The notes: generated by a model from the letters alone, not told the origin. A stretch of 52,718 nucleotides of DNA from Rhodobacterales bacterium (GCA_014763715.1 JACXUV010000016.1:1-52718), one strand, 5' to 3'; positions 41,258-50,436 are shown, numbered from the stretch's first letter. Made by a program: numbers and translations.

Positions 41258-42604
41258 TCAGTTGGTCGAAGCCGTGCCGGTGCCAGGTCCCGTTACAAGG
41301 GCCAGCATTTCCCTGGTCGGGTAGCCGTCGGCCACCACGCCTTGCGTTTTCTGGAAGCCCTGCAGCGCGGTGCGGGTCTTGCGGCCGGGAATGCCGTCCA
41401 CGACGCCTGCATCGAAGCCACGCGAATTCAGCCCGGCCTGCAGGAGCTTGATCTCGGCCACGGTCAGCGGCTGGATGTCGGTGGGCCAGACGGCGACGGG
41501 CACTTTCTTGCCGGTGAAGGCATCGCCCGACAGGCCGACCGCGAGGGCATAGGAGTCGGCATTGTTGTACTTCTTGAATACCTTGAAATTGTTGAAGATC
41601 AGGTATTTCGGCCCGGTCGCCCCGGCGGGCAACCAGAGTTCGGCGAAGTCCGCCCCGCCGGTTTCGAACTGTCCCCCGCGGATCGGGATCAGGCCGAGGC
41701 CTTTCCAGGTGTCCATCCGGCGCTCATTGCCGTCGGCCATGGAGAAATCAAAGCCCGACGGCACGATCACCTCGATGCCCCAGGGCTGGCCGGGCGACCA
41801 GCCAGAGGCTTTCAGATAGTTCGCGGCGGAGGCGAGGGCGTCGCCTTCATTCTTCCAGATGTCCTTTTCGCCATCGCCGTCAAAGTCCTCGGCATAGGCA
41901 TAATAGGTGGACGGCATGAACTGGGTCTGGCCCATGGCACCGGCCCAGCCTGCGATCAGCTCATCCCGGTGTGCATCGCCGCGCTCGACGATTTTCATCA
42001 GGGTCAGCAATTCGCGTTCGGCAAAGCTGCGGCGGCGGCCTTCCACGGCCATGTTGGCCAGCGTGTTCGGCCCGTCGAAATTGCCGATCACCGCGCCGAA
42101 GGAGGATTCCATGCCCCAGATCGCGGCGACATATTCGGCATCCACGCCATATTTCGCTTCGATCGCGGCAAAGAGGTCTGCCTCGTTCTGCAGGTGGGCG
42201 GCCCCGTTCGAGACGCGGCTGTTGCCCAGCGGCACTTTCAGATAGTCCCAGATCGGCTTGGCGAATTCGGCTTGGTCGTCGATGCCGACAGCAGCGGTCT
42301 GGAAGCTGGAGCCGAGATAAAGGTCCAGCGGCTTGATGCTTTCCAGGAAGGATTGGACCACAGCCCGGTCATGTCCGGCAGCAAGGGCGCGGGCGGAAAA
42401 ATCGTCGCGCCACTCGTCCATGTCCCTGTTTCCGGTGGATTTATAGGAGATGGGCCCGGTATTCGGCGCAGGCTGGCTGGGGGCAGGTGGCGGGGAGGCC
42501 GGTGTGCCGGGTGCCGCCTGCGGGCTGTGGGCGCAGGATACCAGCAGACCGGCCAGAATTGCCGCGCCAGCCATGTGCGAGCGCGCGATCGCGTAGCGTG
42601 CCAC
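41258..42604 (-). CDS. lytic murein transglycosylase (MltB-like) lipoprotein
   Basis: 448-aa lytic transglycosylase that cleaves the glycan strand to 1,6-anhydro-muropeptides. Signal MARYAIARS..LLVSC with lipobox ending at Cys24; the SLT_2-type catalytic domain holds IWGMESSFGAVIGNFD (catalytic Glu in MESS) and GAMGQTQFMPSTYY; a C-terminal peptidoglycan-binding domain (LLQAGLNSRGFDAGVVDGIPG to the end) follows. The GTG at 42604 is chosen because AGGAG sits eight bases upstream; the ATG at 42574 would remove the basic n-region of the signal. Divergent from rpmJ. Confidence 0.92.
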   Translation of the reverse strand: MARYAIARSHMAGAAILAGLLVSCAHSPQAAPGTPASPPPAPSQPAPNTGPISYKSTGNRDMDEWRDDFSARALAAGHDRAVVQSFLESIKPLDLYLGSSFQTAAVGIDDQAEFAKPIWDYLKVPLGNSRVSNGAAHLQNEADLFAAIEAKYGVDAEYVAAIWGMESSFGAVIGNFDGPNTLANMAVEGRRRSFAERELLTLMKIVERGDAHRDELIAGWAGAMGQTQFMPSTYYAYAEDFDGDGEKDIWKNEGDALASAANYLKASGWSPGQPWGIEVIVPSGFDFSMADGNERRMDTWKGLGLIPIRGGQFETGGADFAELWLPAGATGPKYLIFNNFKVFKKYNNADSYALAVGLSGDAFTGKKVPVAVWPTDIQPLTVAEIKLLQAGLNSRGFDAGVVDGIPGRKTRTALQGFQKTQGVVADGYPTREMLALVTGPGTGTASTN

Positions 42605-42647
42605 TTTGTGTGCTCCTGAAAACAGCCGCGCATGACAGCGCGTGTCC

Positions 42648-42676
42648 TTGACTCTGATGACCGGATTCATTACTCG
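42648..42676 (+). promoter_or_regulatory. candidate promoter of rpmJ
   Basis: TTGACT (42648-42653), 17-base spacer, TACTCG (42671-42676). A CcrM-type GACTC site (42650-42654) overlaps the -35, so methylation state could affect it. Confidence 0.45.
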
Positions 42677-42715
42677 CACCGCTTTCCAATTCCTTATGAC
42701 CCACGGGGCCATCCC

Positions 42716-42841
42716 ATGAAAGTCCGTTCGTCTCTCAAATCGCTCAAGTCGCGTCACCGCGATTGCAAGGTCGTGCGCCGCAAGGGCAAGGTCTATGTGA
42801 TCAACAAGACCGATCCCCGCTTCAAAGCAAAGCAAGGCTGA
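42716..42841 (+). CDS. rpmJ: 50S ribosomal protein L36
   Basis: 41-aa L36, beginning [17 protein letters not shown] and ending [11 protein letters not shown]. It keeps only one Cys of the zinc-binding set found in the longer-cysteine form, so it is the Zn-independent (C-minus-like) type common in Alphaproteobacteria. Monocistronic. Confidence 0.96.
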   Translation: MKVRSSLKSLKSRHRDCKVVRRKGKVYVINKTDPRFKAKQG

Positions 42842-42872
42842 GCGGAACGTGAATGGGCAATGAGGCGGGAAA

Positions 42873-43481
42873 ATGACCGCCAGAATTGCCCTTTTCGATC
42901 TTGGACGGGTCGTGCTCGACTGGGAGCCGGCCCGTTTGTATTCTCGCCTCCTGCCTGACGCGGAAGAGCGCGAGCGATTTCTCTCAGAAATCTGCAGCAT
43001 GGCCTGGCACACCCGCCACGATGCGGGCGTGAGCTTTGCCGACAATGCGCCGCCGCTGATTGCGCAATACCCGCAATATGAATCCGAGATCCGGGCCTGG
43101 GGCGGGCGCTGGATGGAGATGTTTGACGGCTATATCGACGGCACGCCTGAGCTGATCGGTCGTCTGGAAGCGCGCAGCGTGCCGCTTTACGCCCTGTCCA
43201 ACATGCCCGCAGAAGTCTGGCCGATGATGCTGGAACACTTCCCGTTGCTGAAACAGTTCAGGCATACAGTCGTCTCTGGCGATATCGGCCTTGTGAAGCC
43301 GGATCCGGCCATCTTTGCCCATACGCTCGACATGCTGGGCCAGCCTGCACCGGGCGAGGTGTTTTTCATCGACGACAGCGAGAAAAATATCGCGGCGGCC
43401 GATGCGCTGGGCTTCCGCACGCATCTTTTCCGGTCGGCAGGCGCGCTGGAGACGGCGCTGGAGGCAGAAGGCCTTCTCTGA
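42873..43481 (+). CDS. HAD-IA family hydrolase (YihX-like)
   Basis: 202-aa haloacid-dehalogenase-superfamily hydrolase. Motif I is FDLGRVVLDW (Asp nucleophile, as in the YihX subgroup where the second Asp of DxD is shifted), motif II Ser/Thr in LYALSNMP, motif III Lys in GLVKPDPAIF, and motif IV FIDDSEKNI. A phosphatase for a sugar phosphate or nucleotide is expected. Confidence 0.88.
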   Translation: MTARIALFDLGRVVLDWEPARLYSRLLPDAEERERFLSEICSMAWHTRHDAGVSFADNAPPLIAQYPQYESEIRAWGGRWMEMFDGYIDGTPELIGRLEARSVPLYALSNMPAEVWPMMLEHFPLLKQFRHTVVSGDIGLVKPDPAIFAHTLDMLGQPAPGEVFFIDDSEKNIAAADALGFRTHLFRSAGALETALEAEGLL

Positions 43482-43537
43482 CAGTCTGACAGAAACAGGA
43501 CATTGCCCGGCCGCATTGGCAGGCTAGTATCGGATCC

Positions 43538-44074
43538 ATGTTGAGAGCCTTCCTCCTTGCCCTTGCCGTCCTGTGTGCTGGCCTGCCAGCGCTGGCCGTG
43601 CCGACGGACGAGATGTTCGAGAAACTGAAAGTGGCGCCCAGCGAGAGCGAGGCCAATGATGTCGCGCAGGACATCTGGGCCTCCTGGATGGAATCGGGCT
43701 CCCCCACCGTGGACATGATCATGGAGCGCGGCGTCGAGGCCCAGATGGTGGGTGACGCCGACACCGCGCGGACCTTCTACGACCGGGCCATCATGATCAA
43801 ACCGGACAATCCGCAGGCCTGGTTCCGCCGGGCGGGCATCTTCCTGGCCGAGGAGAATTTCCCGGAGGCCCTGCGGGACCTCAATGAAACACTGAAACTT
43901 GAGCCACGTCATTTCGGGGCCTGGGCCGGGCTTGGCTCCATGTTCGAGACGATGGGCGCCAATGACCAGGCGCTGGAAGCCTGGCGCGAGGCGCTGGCGA
44001 TCTATCCCTTCATGCGCGACGGGCTGCAGGCGGAGAAACGCCTCGCCAAGGTCGCCGAAGGGCAGGGGCTCTGA
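43538..44074 (+). CDS. exported TPR protein
   Basis: 178-aa protein with a clear signal peptide (FLLALAVLCAGLPALA, cut after about 22) followed by two to three TPRs (AQMVGDADTARTFYDRAIMIKPDN, PQAWFRRAGIFLAEENFPEALRDLNETLKLEP, GAWAGLGSMFETMGANDQALEAWREALAIYP). Periplasmic adaptor or scaffold; partner unknown. Confidence 0.83.
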   Translation: MLRAFLLALAVLCAGLPALAVPTDEMFEKLKVAPSESEANDVAQDIWASWMESGSPTVDMIMERGVEAQMVGDADTARTFYDRAIMIKPDNPQAWFRRAGIFLAEENFPEALRDLNETLKLEPRHFGAWAGLGSMFETMGANDQALEAWREALAIYPFMRDGLQAEKRLAKVAEGQGL

Positions 44075-44078
44075 GACC

Positions 44079-45032
44079 TTGCTGGCGGAAACGGTAATTG
44101 CGCTTGGCGCGCTGGGTGGCGCGGCCGGCCTCGGGGCTGGCCTGTCGTCCGGCGCTTACACATCCCGCACGCAGAAGGCCTACCCGGCCTCCGGGCGGCA
44201 GGTCGATGTGGGCGGCTATGGCGTGCATGTGCTGGAGGCAGGCCGGGCCGGGCCCCCGGTACTGATGATCCATGGCGCCAGTGCCAATGCCCGCGAGTTC
44301 AGCTGGACGCTGGCCCCGCGGCTGGAGCAGGATTTCCGTGTGCTGATGGCAGACCGACCGGGGCATGGTTATTCCGCCCGTCCGCCGCGTGCCGAAACGC
44401 TGGGTGTGCAGGCCGCACAGATGGCAGGTGTGCTGGAGGTGCTGGCCCTTGGCGAGAAATCCATTGTGGTGGGCCATTCCTTTGGCGGCGCTGTTGCTCT
44501 GCGCGTCGCGCTGGACCGTCCGGACCTTGTGAAGGGCCTGGTCCTGCTGGCGCCGGTGACACATGACTGGGGCGGGGATGGCCATGCCTGGTACAACCGC
44601 TTTGCGGCCTCGCGCCTGATTGGCCCCGCCTTCAGCCAGGTCGTGCCACTGGTCGGCCCGGCACAGGTAGAGGCCGGGATCGGCAATGTGTTCGATCCGT
44701 CGCCCGCACCGGAGGGTTATTATGAAAAGTCCGGTATCGGACTTTTGTTCCGCCCGACCGCCTTCCGCGCCAATGCCCGCGATGTGCGCGTGCTGGACCG
44801 GGAACTTGGCGAACAGTCCCGGCGCTATGGCGAGCTGTCCGTGCCGGTGACCGTCTTCTCCGGCAGCAAGGACACGGTGATTACACCGGCCAAACACACG
44901 GCGCGCCTTAAGAAACAGGCTGCAATCGACCTCGTCATCCTGCCGGAAGAGGGCCACATGCCCCATCACCGGCATGGGCAGGAGGTCGCCGATACCATCC
45001 GGCGTCTGGCCCTTTCGCCGGAGACCCGCTAA
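44079..45032 (+). CDS. alpha/beta hydrolase with N-terminal membrane anchor
   Basis: 317-aa alpha/beta hydrolase. Oxyanion region IHGASANAREF, nucleophile elbow GHSFGGAVAL (Ser), acid in FSGSKDTVIT, and His in EEGHMPHHRHG. A hydrophobic N-terminus (IALGALGGAAGLGAGL) may anchor it. The start is uncertain: TTG 44079, four bases after the TPR stop, is the most suitable reading, with a GGGG element 11 bases upstream. Epoxide hydrolase-like or esterase activity is possible. Confidence 0.78.
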   Translation: MLAETVIALGALGGAAGLGAGLSSGAYTSRTQKAYPASGRQVDVGGYGVHVLEAGRAGPPVLMIHGASANAREFSWTLAPRLEQDFRVLMADRPGHGYSARPPRAETLGVQAAQMAGVLEVLALGEKSIVVGHSFGGAVALRVALDRPDLVKGLVLLAPVTHDWGGDGHAWYNRFAASRLIGPAFSQVVPLVGPAQVEAGIGNVFDPSPAPEGYYEKSGIGLLFRPTAFRANARDVRVLDRELGEQSRRYGELSVPVTVFSGSKDTVITPAKHTARLKKQAAIDLVILPEEGHMPHHRHGQEVADTIRRLALSPETR

Positions 45033-45097
45033 GACGCGGCTCCCTTTTCATTCCGACACCGATTCTGCCATTCACTGGACACTTACTGGAGCGACTC

Positions 45098-45358
45098 ATG
45101 GACGATGCCCCGATCGAGAATCTCACCGAAGCAACCCGCGAGAAGCTGCGCCAGACGGTCGCCAAGATAGAGCGCCTGGAAGAAGAGAAGAAAGAAGTCG
45201 CCGAGCAGATCAAGGAGATCTATGCCGAGGCCAAGGCCTTCGGGTTCGACACCAAGGCGCTGCGCCAGGTGATCAAGCTGCGCAAGATCGACAAGGCCGA
45301 CCGCGAGGAAGCCGAGATGATGCTGGAGACCTATCTCATCGCGCTCGGTGAAGCCTGA
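45098..45358 (+). CDS. gapR: GapR-type nucleoid-associated protein (DUF2312)
   Basis: 86-aa protein of DUF2312, the family of Caulobacter GapR, which clamps overtwisted DNA ahead of polymerases and is needed for replication. It is helical with a long coiled-coil start (ATREKLRQTVAKIERLEEEK) and basic helix (IKLRKIDKADREE), consistent with the family layout. 66 bases after the hydrolase; a GATTC CcrM-type site (GANTC) lies in the gap before it. Confidence 0.9.
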   Translation: MDDAPIENLTEATREKLRQTVAKIERLEEEKKEVAEQIKEIYAEAKAFGFDTKALRQVIKLRKIDKADREEAEMMLETYLIALGEA

Positions 45359-45398
45359 GGCTTTGTAGAAAGACCCGGAACAGGCTAGACTTGGGCCC

Positions 45399-45935
45399 AT
45401 GGGCCGGGATGTCGACGAACGGAAAAAGCGTGCCGCTCTGCGCAAGCTGCGCAAGGCGGCGGAGCTTGCCGAGCAGGGCAAGGGTCCGCCCCTGTCCGAT
45501 TGGGAGCGCCAGTTCCTGGAAGAAGTCGAAGAGCGGATCGAGAAATACGGCTCTGCCTTTGCCGACCCGATGAAGGGCGATGACGGCGAGGCGCTCTCCG
45601 CCCTTCAGCAGGTGAAGCTGAAAGAGATCGACAAGAAAGCCCGCGGCAAGGCCCGCAAGGGCTTTTCCCAGAAAGCAGGTGGCGGGAAGAAGCCGCCAAA
45701 GGGCAGCTTTACGAAACGTACCCCGCCACGCGTGCGCCAGCTTGATGATGATCTTGAGGAAGACCTGCGTGAAGCGTCCGCCCCCACGCCGCCCCCTCGG
45801 GCGAAGCCCGTCTTGAAGGCCGTTCCCACGGAAGCAGTGCCTGAAAAGGGGCAGGAAGTGCCACGTGTGCCGCAGCCCGGTAACCGGCCGGCCTTCCGCG
45901 TCATCGAAGGCGGAAAGTCGGAGCCCGGCGCCTGA
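45399..45935 (+). CDS. uncharacterised charged protein downstream of gapR
   Basis: 178-aa highly charged cytoplasmic protein without a recognised domain. The first 75 residues are helix-rich and acidic/basic mixed (LRKLRKAAELAEQG, WERQFLEEVEERIEKYGSAF), followed by a basic stretch (KARGKARKGFSQKAGGGKK) and a Pro-rich disordered tail. Start 40 bases after gapR. It may be nucleic-acid-bound because of the basic patch. Confidence 0.65.
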   Translation: MGRDVDERKKRAALRKLRKAAELAEQGKGPPLSDWERQFLEEVEERIEKYGSAFADPMKGDDGEALSALQQVKLKEIDKKARGKARKGFSQKAGGGKKPPKGSFTKRTPPRVRQLDDDLEEDLREASAPTPPPRAKPVLKAVPTEAVPEKGQEVPRVPQPGNRPAFRVIEGGKSEPGA

Positions 45936-46026
45936 CGAAAAAATCGTGACGCTACTGTCAGGTTTTTCCTTGACGAACCGCACGGAACCCTCGCGCATGA
46001 TGCCGATATAAAACGGAGGAAACATC

Positions 46027-46908
46027 ATGGCGGATCTCAGCGGCAAGGTTGCCGTAATCACAGGCGCGGCGAGCGGTATTGGCCTTGCGGGCGTGGAGAC
46101 CTTTGTGGAAGCAGGCGCGAAAGTCATCGCTGCCGATATCCAGGACGAAAAGGGGCGCGCGCTGGAGACGCGCTTCGGCACCGACACGGTACGCTACATC
46201 CACTGTGACGTGATGGACCTCGCTGAACTGGAGGCCCTGATGGAGGGCGCCGTCAGCCATTTCGGCAAGATCGATGCGGTCTGGAACAATGCCGGCAGCG
46301 GCGGCACCCCGGCCAGTATCGAGGAGCTGGACGAGGAAGGCTATGACAAGACGATGGACCTCTTGCTGAAGCAGGTCTTCTTCGGCACGAAATACGCCGT
46401 GTCCCACATGAAGGAGTCCGGCGGCTCCATCATCAACACGTCTTCCATCAGCGCGCTGGAAGCCGGTTGGGCGCCGATCACCTATTCGGTGGCGAAGATC
46501 GGCGTGGCGCACTTCTCGCGCATCGCAGCGGCGCAGGTGGCGAAGTACAAGATCCGCGTCAATGCAATCCTGCCGGGCTTTATCGCCACCTCGATCTTCG
46601 GGGCTTCGCTGGGCCTGCCGCGTGAAGTGGCTGACCAGATGGCCGAAATGCTGGCCCAGCAGGGCGGGGCCATGCAGCCGATCGGGCGGACGGGCAAGGG
46701 GCGCGACATCGCTGAAATGGCCGCCTTCCTCGCTTCGGATGCGGCCACGTTCATTACGGGCAGCCAGTTCACCGTCGATGGCGGTATCACAATCGGTCCG
46801 CGCCACTCCTGGGACGAGAGCGTCGGCGGACCGTTGCTGGAATCGCTGGGCATCACACCGGAACAGGCCGAGCAGATGGCCGCGGCGATGCAGGCCGAGA
46901 AAGGGTAA
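46027..46908 (+). CDS. short-chain dehydrogenase/reductase
   Basis: 293-aa SDR with the Rossmann motif TGAASGIG, the DVMD segment, NNAGSGG, Ser-Tyr-Lys catalytic set with Tyr153 and Lys157 in YSVAK, and the late ILPGFIATSIFG. Upstream GGAGGA is a strong ribosome site. A C-terminal extension of about 25 residues ends the protein. Substrate unknown. Confidence 0.9.
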   Translation: MADLSGKVAVITGAASGIGLAGVETFVEAGAKVIAADIQDEKGRALETRFGTDTVRYIHCDVMDLAELEALMEGAVSHFGKIDAVWNNAGSGGTPASIEELDEEGYDKTMDLLLKQVFFGTKYAVSHMKESGGSIINTSSISALEAGWAPITYSVAKIGVAHFSRIAAAQVAKYKIRVNAILPGFIATSIFGASLGLPREVADQMAEMLAQQGGAMQPIGRTGKGRDIAEMAAFLASDAATFITGSQFTVDGGITIGPRHSWDESVGGPLLESLGITPEQAEQMAAAMQAEKG

Positions 46909-46912
46909 GCGC

Positions 46913-47200
46913 TCAACTCCGGCGGGGGGCCGTGCCCAGACTGGGCATGGCCTCGACGGCGCTCAGCAATTCCTGCAGGGAGGCGGCCCGGATCACGCGG
47001 CGGCCTTTCTCGTCCGACAGGGCATAGCCCTCATCGGTCTTGACCAGCGGGAAGCGGCGCCAGTGCGCACGGGTGCGGAAGATCCAGACCTGTTCGGGGG
47101 ACTCGCCAGCAGCCGCCCATCCGGTCCACATATGATCCGGTGGCAGGCTGCGCCAGATGGCGTCGATCTCGTCGACCTCGGAGGGCGTAAAGGCAGTCAT
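46913..47200 (-). CDS. small uncharacterised protein
   Basis: 95-aa soluble protein, not recognised. It begins MTAFTPSEVDEIDAIWRSLP and has a central WIFRTRAHWRRFPLVKTDEGYALSDEKGRRV segment that looks like a compact beta-rich fold. Its ATG shares two bases (CATG at 47198-47201) with the ATG of the EamA transporter on the other strand. Convergent with the SDR. Confidence 0.55.
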   Translation of the reverse strand: MTAFTPSEVDEIDAIWRSLPPDHMWTGWAAAGESPEQVWIFRTRAHWRRFPLVKTDEGYALSDEKGRRVIRAASLQELLSAVEAMPSLGTAPRRS

Positions 47201-48131
47201 GGCAATCAGTCCAGATCCATCAGGTGTCTCCAACGTGACCGAGGCCGCTGCGCCCCGCAACCTTGAGGGTGCACTCTGGATGACAGCGTCGGGCGTTGTT
47301 TTCACGGCGTTCCTCACTTTGTCCAAGCTTCAGTCCGCCCATTACGATCCGGGCTTCCTGGCATTCTTCCGGTCCTTCATCGCGCTCATTCTTACCTTGC
47401 CCGTGATCCTCCGGCAGGGATGGGACATCCTCCGGATCCATCAGCCTGGCATGGTGATCCTGCGCAGCCTGTTCGGCACGATGGGATTCATATTCAGTTT
47501 CTATGCCGTCTCGGCGCAGTTCGGCCTGCCCCTGTCGGAGTTCAATGCCATCAGCTTCTCGCGCGCCATGTTCATCACGGTGCTGGCGGCCCTGTTGCTG
47601 AAGGAACAGGTCGGCTGGCATCGCTGGGGCGCGACGCTGGCCGGTTTCGTTGGCGTCCTCATCATGACGCAACCGCAGGCCGGGGTCAGCCTCGGCACGC
47701 TGCTGGCGCTGGCCGCGGCCTTCTGCATGGCCGGGGCGATCACACTGGTGAAGCTGCTGTCGCGCCGGCACAGGCCGGTGACGCTCCTGATCTGGGCGAA
47801 TTTCCTGTCCTCGACCATGCTGTTGCCGCTGGCGATCTGGAAGATGCCGGAGGTGATGCCCTCGCTTCAGGACTGGATGCTGATCACCTTGATGGGGGGC
47901 TGCGGCGTGGCCGGGCAGTATTTCTATATCCGGGGCATGGCGATCGGAGACGCTTCGTTCCTTTCCCCAATCGACTATCTGCGCCTGCCCATGGCGGCTC
48001 TGGTGGACTGGGCCCTGTTCCGCGCGCTGCCTGGGCCGTGGACTTGGCTGGGAACGGCCATCATCATCGGCGCGACGGCCTATATCACCCTGCGCGAACA
48101 ACGCCTGCGCCGTCAGGCAAAGGCTGCCTGA
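47199..48131 (+). CDS. DMT-superfamily transporter (EamA family)
   Basis: 310-aa inner-membrane transporter with ten hydrophobic segments in two EamA repeats. The short opening segment LWMTASGVVFTAFLTLSKL and the later GFVGVLIMTQPQAGVSLG and AIIIGATAYITLREQRL are typical of the EamA/RhaT family, which exports metabolites or drugs. ATG 47199 overlaps the divergent small gene's start. Confidence 0.85.
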   Translation: MAISPDPSGVSNVTEAAAPRNLEGALWMTASGVVFTAFLTLSKLQSAHYDPGFLAFFRSFIALILTLPVILRQGWDILRIHQPGMVILRSLFGTMGFIFSFYAVSAQFGLPLSEFNAISFSRAMFITVLAALLLKEQVGWHRWGATLAGFVGVLIMTQPQAGVSLGTLLALAAAFCMAGAITLVKLLSRRHRPVTLLIWANFLSSTMLLPLAIWKMPEVMPSLQDWMLITLMGGCGVAGQYFYIRGMAIGDASFLSPIDYLRLPMAALVDWALFRALPGPWTWLGTAIIIGATAYITLREQRLRRQAKAA

Positions 48132-48208
48132 GGCACACCTCTTTTTCGCGCCCTCTTGTGAATAATGGCGGAATCGTTCATTAATCACCGCATATCAGGG
48201 AGATTCGC

Positions 48209-49231
48209 ATGGCCAAGGTTCTCGTCACAGGCGCTACGGGATTTATCGCCGGGCATGTCATTCACCAGCTGCTGGAGGCGGGACATGAAGTACGCGGTAC
48301 GGCACGTTCCGTTTCCCGGCGGGCGGCGCTCAACAAGATTCTCAGCGATTATGCCGGCAAGCCGGTGGATATCGAGATCGTTGCGGCGGACCTGACCAGC
48401 GATGCAGGCTGGGACGAGGCCGTTGCGGGCATGGACTATGTCCAGCATGTCGCCTCGCCCTTCCTGGCCGTCATGCCGAAAGACCCTGACGAACTGATCC
48501 GGCCCGCGCGGGACGGGGCATTGCGCGTCCTGAAGGCGTCGAAGGCCGCCGGGGTGAAGCGGGTGGTCATGACCTCGTCCATGGCGGCCATCGCCTATGG
48601 CTGGGGCGATGCCCGGCCGAACCCGCTGACCGAGGAGCACTGGTCCAATCCGGACAATCTGGAAGACAACACGGCCTATACGCGGTCCAAGACGATCGCG
48701 GAGCGGGCCGCCTGGGATTACATGGCCGGGGAAGGGGCTGGCATGGAACTCTCGGTGATCAACCCCTCCGCCGTGCTCGGCCCGGCAATGAGCGCTGACG
48801 TGTCCACCTCGCTCCAGATCATTACCCAGCTGATGACCGGCAAGGCACCGGCCTCGCCGCGGGTCGGCTTCTGCGTCGTGGATGTGCGCGATGTGGCCGA
48901 TGCGCATGTGAAAGCGATGACCGTACCGGAAGCGGCTGGCGAGCGGTTCCTCGCATCCGGGCGGTTCATGTGGATGTCCGAAGTGGCCGATGTGCTGCGC
49001 GACGAGTTCCCGGACTACCGCAAGAAACTGCCGAAGGGCGAACTGCCGGACTGGCTGCTGAAGGCGCTGACGCTGATCAATCCGCCGCTGAAGGCGGTGG
49101 TTCCGGAACTGGGCCGGGAGCGGCATTGTTCGAACGAGAAGGCACGTCGCGTGCTGGGCTGGACGCCGCGCACCGAAGAGGACGCGATCATCGACAGCGC
49201 CTGCAGCCTGATTGATCTGGATGTGATCTAG
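48209..49231 (+). CDS. NAD(P)-dependent aldehyde reductase (dihydroflavonol-4-reductase-like)
   Basis: 340-aa extended SDR. GATGFIAGH is the NAD(P)-binding loop (8-16); YTRSK at Tyr157-Lys161 is the active-site pair; TSSMAAIAYG and INPSAVLGP are typical of the dihydroflavonol reductase/3-beta-HSD branch. The stop overlaps that of the convergent dsbB gene. It likely reduces an aldehyde or ketone. Confidence 0.88.
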   Translation: MAKVLVTGATGFIAGHVIHQLLEAGHEVRGTARSVSRRAALNKILSDYAGKPVDIEIVAADLTSDAGWDEAVAGMDYVQHVASPFLAVMPKDPDELIRPARDGALRVLKASKAAGVKRVVMTSSMAAIAYGWGDARPNPLTEEHWSNPDNLEDNTAYTRSKTIAERAAWDYMAGEGAGMELSVINPSAVLGPAMSADVSTSLQIITQLMTGKAPASPRVGFCVVDVRDVADAHVKAMTVPEAAGERFLASGRFMWMSEVADVLRDEFPDYRKKLPKGELPDWLLKALTLINPPLKAVVPELGRERHCSNEKARRVLGWTPRTEEDAIIDSACSLIDLDVI

Positions 49232-49746
49232 GCCTCGTGGCGGCCGCGATAGGTCGCCGTCGCAGCGATGAAGCTGGCCGTGGCAAGGATGACTGACACG
49301 ACGCCGTTCCAACCGGCCATGGACAGGCCCAGGATATAGAAGGGCGCATCGGTGCAGGACGGCACGGTCATCGGCTGGTCCAGCGCTTCCATGTTCATGA
49401 GGTCAATCTCGCCGCCGCCTGCGCAGCCTTCCGGTGGCGGGAAGATCTTCCACTCGACGCCGGAATGGTAGAAGGCGACGATCACCCCCACCCCGAAGAC
49501 GAGGCCGATGAGCACGTTGAGCGCGACCAGGAACCGCCTTGTGGGGCGGACCTTCCACAGAGCGAGTCCCGTCAGCGTCATTGCGATCAGCGCCCAGTAG
49601 ACCTCACGCTGGCGCAGGCAGAGCGGGCAGGGATAGAGTTTCCCGAACGTTTCGAAGGCATGCGCCGCAGCAAGCATCAGGGCGGACACCACCATTGCGG
49701 CGACCGGCCATTTCCAGTCCTTCAGAAGACTTTTCAGGAAGCTCAT
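49228..49746 (-). CDS. dsbB: disulfide bond formation protein B
   Basis: 172-aa inner-membrane protein with four hydrophobic segments that re-oxidises DsbA and passes electrons to quinone. The first redox pair is Cys40-x-x-Cys43 (CPLC), and the second pair lies in the periplasmic loop (EGCAGGG and PSCTDAPF). ATG 49746 gives the short MSFLKSLLKDWKW start. The convergent reductase gene overlaps by four bases. The many Cys-containing exported proteins of this window would use this system. Confidence 0.92.
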   Translation of the reverse strand: MSFLKSLLKDWKWPVAAMVVSALMLAAAHAFETFGKLYPCPLCLRQREVYWALIAMTLTGLALWKVRPTRRFLVALNVLIGLVFGVGVIVAFYHSGVEWKIFPPPEGCAGGGEIDLMNMEALDQPMTVPSCTDAPFYILGLSMAGWNGVVSVILATASFIAATATYRGRHEA

Positions 49747-49794
49747 CGCCGGCACGCTATCATGCTGTCTGTCCAGCAAAAGTGCGGCGCAGCG

Positions 49795-50436
49795 TCACGA
49801 GCCGAAGAGACCCGTCAGCCAGTCCTTGCCGAAGTGAATGGCGGCCAGCACGGCCGTCGGTCCCAGGATCAGCAGGGAAGACACCCAGACGAAGCCCAGC
49901 ACGCAACCGATGACGACCAGCCAGCCATCGCGGTTGATCAGGCCGAAGGCCGCCAGGGCCACGGCAAAACCGGGCACCGTGTTGGTCATCGGCAGGGGCA
50001 CCAGGATCGAGGCGCAGAACAGGCAAAGGATGATGCCGATCAGGCGCTCGGAACGCGGGCCGGTGATCATGCTGAAGCGGGGGCGGGAAAAAGTCTCGAT
50101 CCAGCCCAGCCATTTGCGGCCGCCCTGCGCCATGGCGACCAGACCCTTGCGGTCGATGCGGCGGTTGCCCAGAGCATCCGGTAGCCAGGGCTGCTCATGT
50201 CCAAGCGCCATCTGAATGGCGAGCGCCATCATCGGCAGTGCGACGACCTGCGGCACGCCATAAAGGAATGGAATGCAGCAGGGCAGCGCCAGCAGGAACA
50301 GGCCCGCGCCGAAGGCGCTTTCGTCCAGCTGGTCGAAGGTTTCGCGCAGCGTGTAGCCTTCTTCCGGGGCGCCTGCGGCCATGGCCTCAACGATCTGGAG
50401 GAGGGTTTTTTCGGTTCCGGCGTCGGTGGCACTCAT
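49795..50436 (-). CDS. exoD: exopolysaccharide biosynthesis protein ExoD
   Basis: 213-aa membrane protein of the ExoD family. The N-terminal soluble segment (GYTLRETFDQLDESAFGAGLFLLALPCCIPFLYGVPQ) and conserved LGHEQPWLP followed by paired hydrophobic helices are typical. ExoD affects exopolysaccharide production and alkali tolerance in rhizobia; exact function unknown. Confidence 0.88.
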   Translation of the reverse strand: MSATDAGTEKTLLQIVEAMAAGAPEEGYTLRETFDQLDESAFGAGLFLLALPCCIPFLYGVPQVVALPMMALAIQMALGHEQPWLPDALGNRRIDRKGLVAMAQGGRKWLGWIETFSRPRFSMITGPRSERLIGIILCLFCASILVPLPMTNTVPGFAVALAAFGLINRDGWLVVIGCVLGFVWVSSLLILGPTAVLAAIHFGKDWLTGLFGS

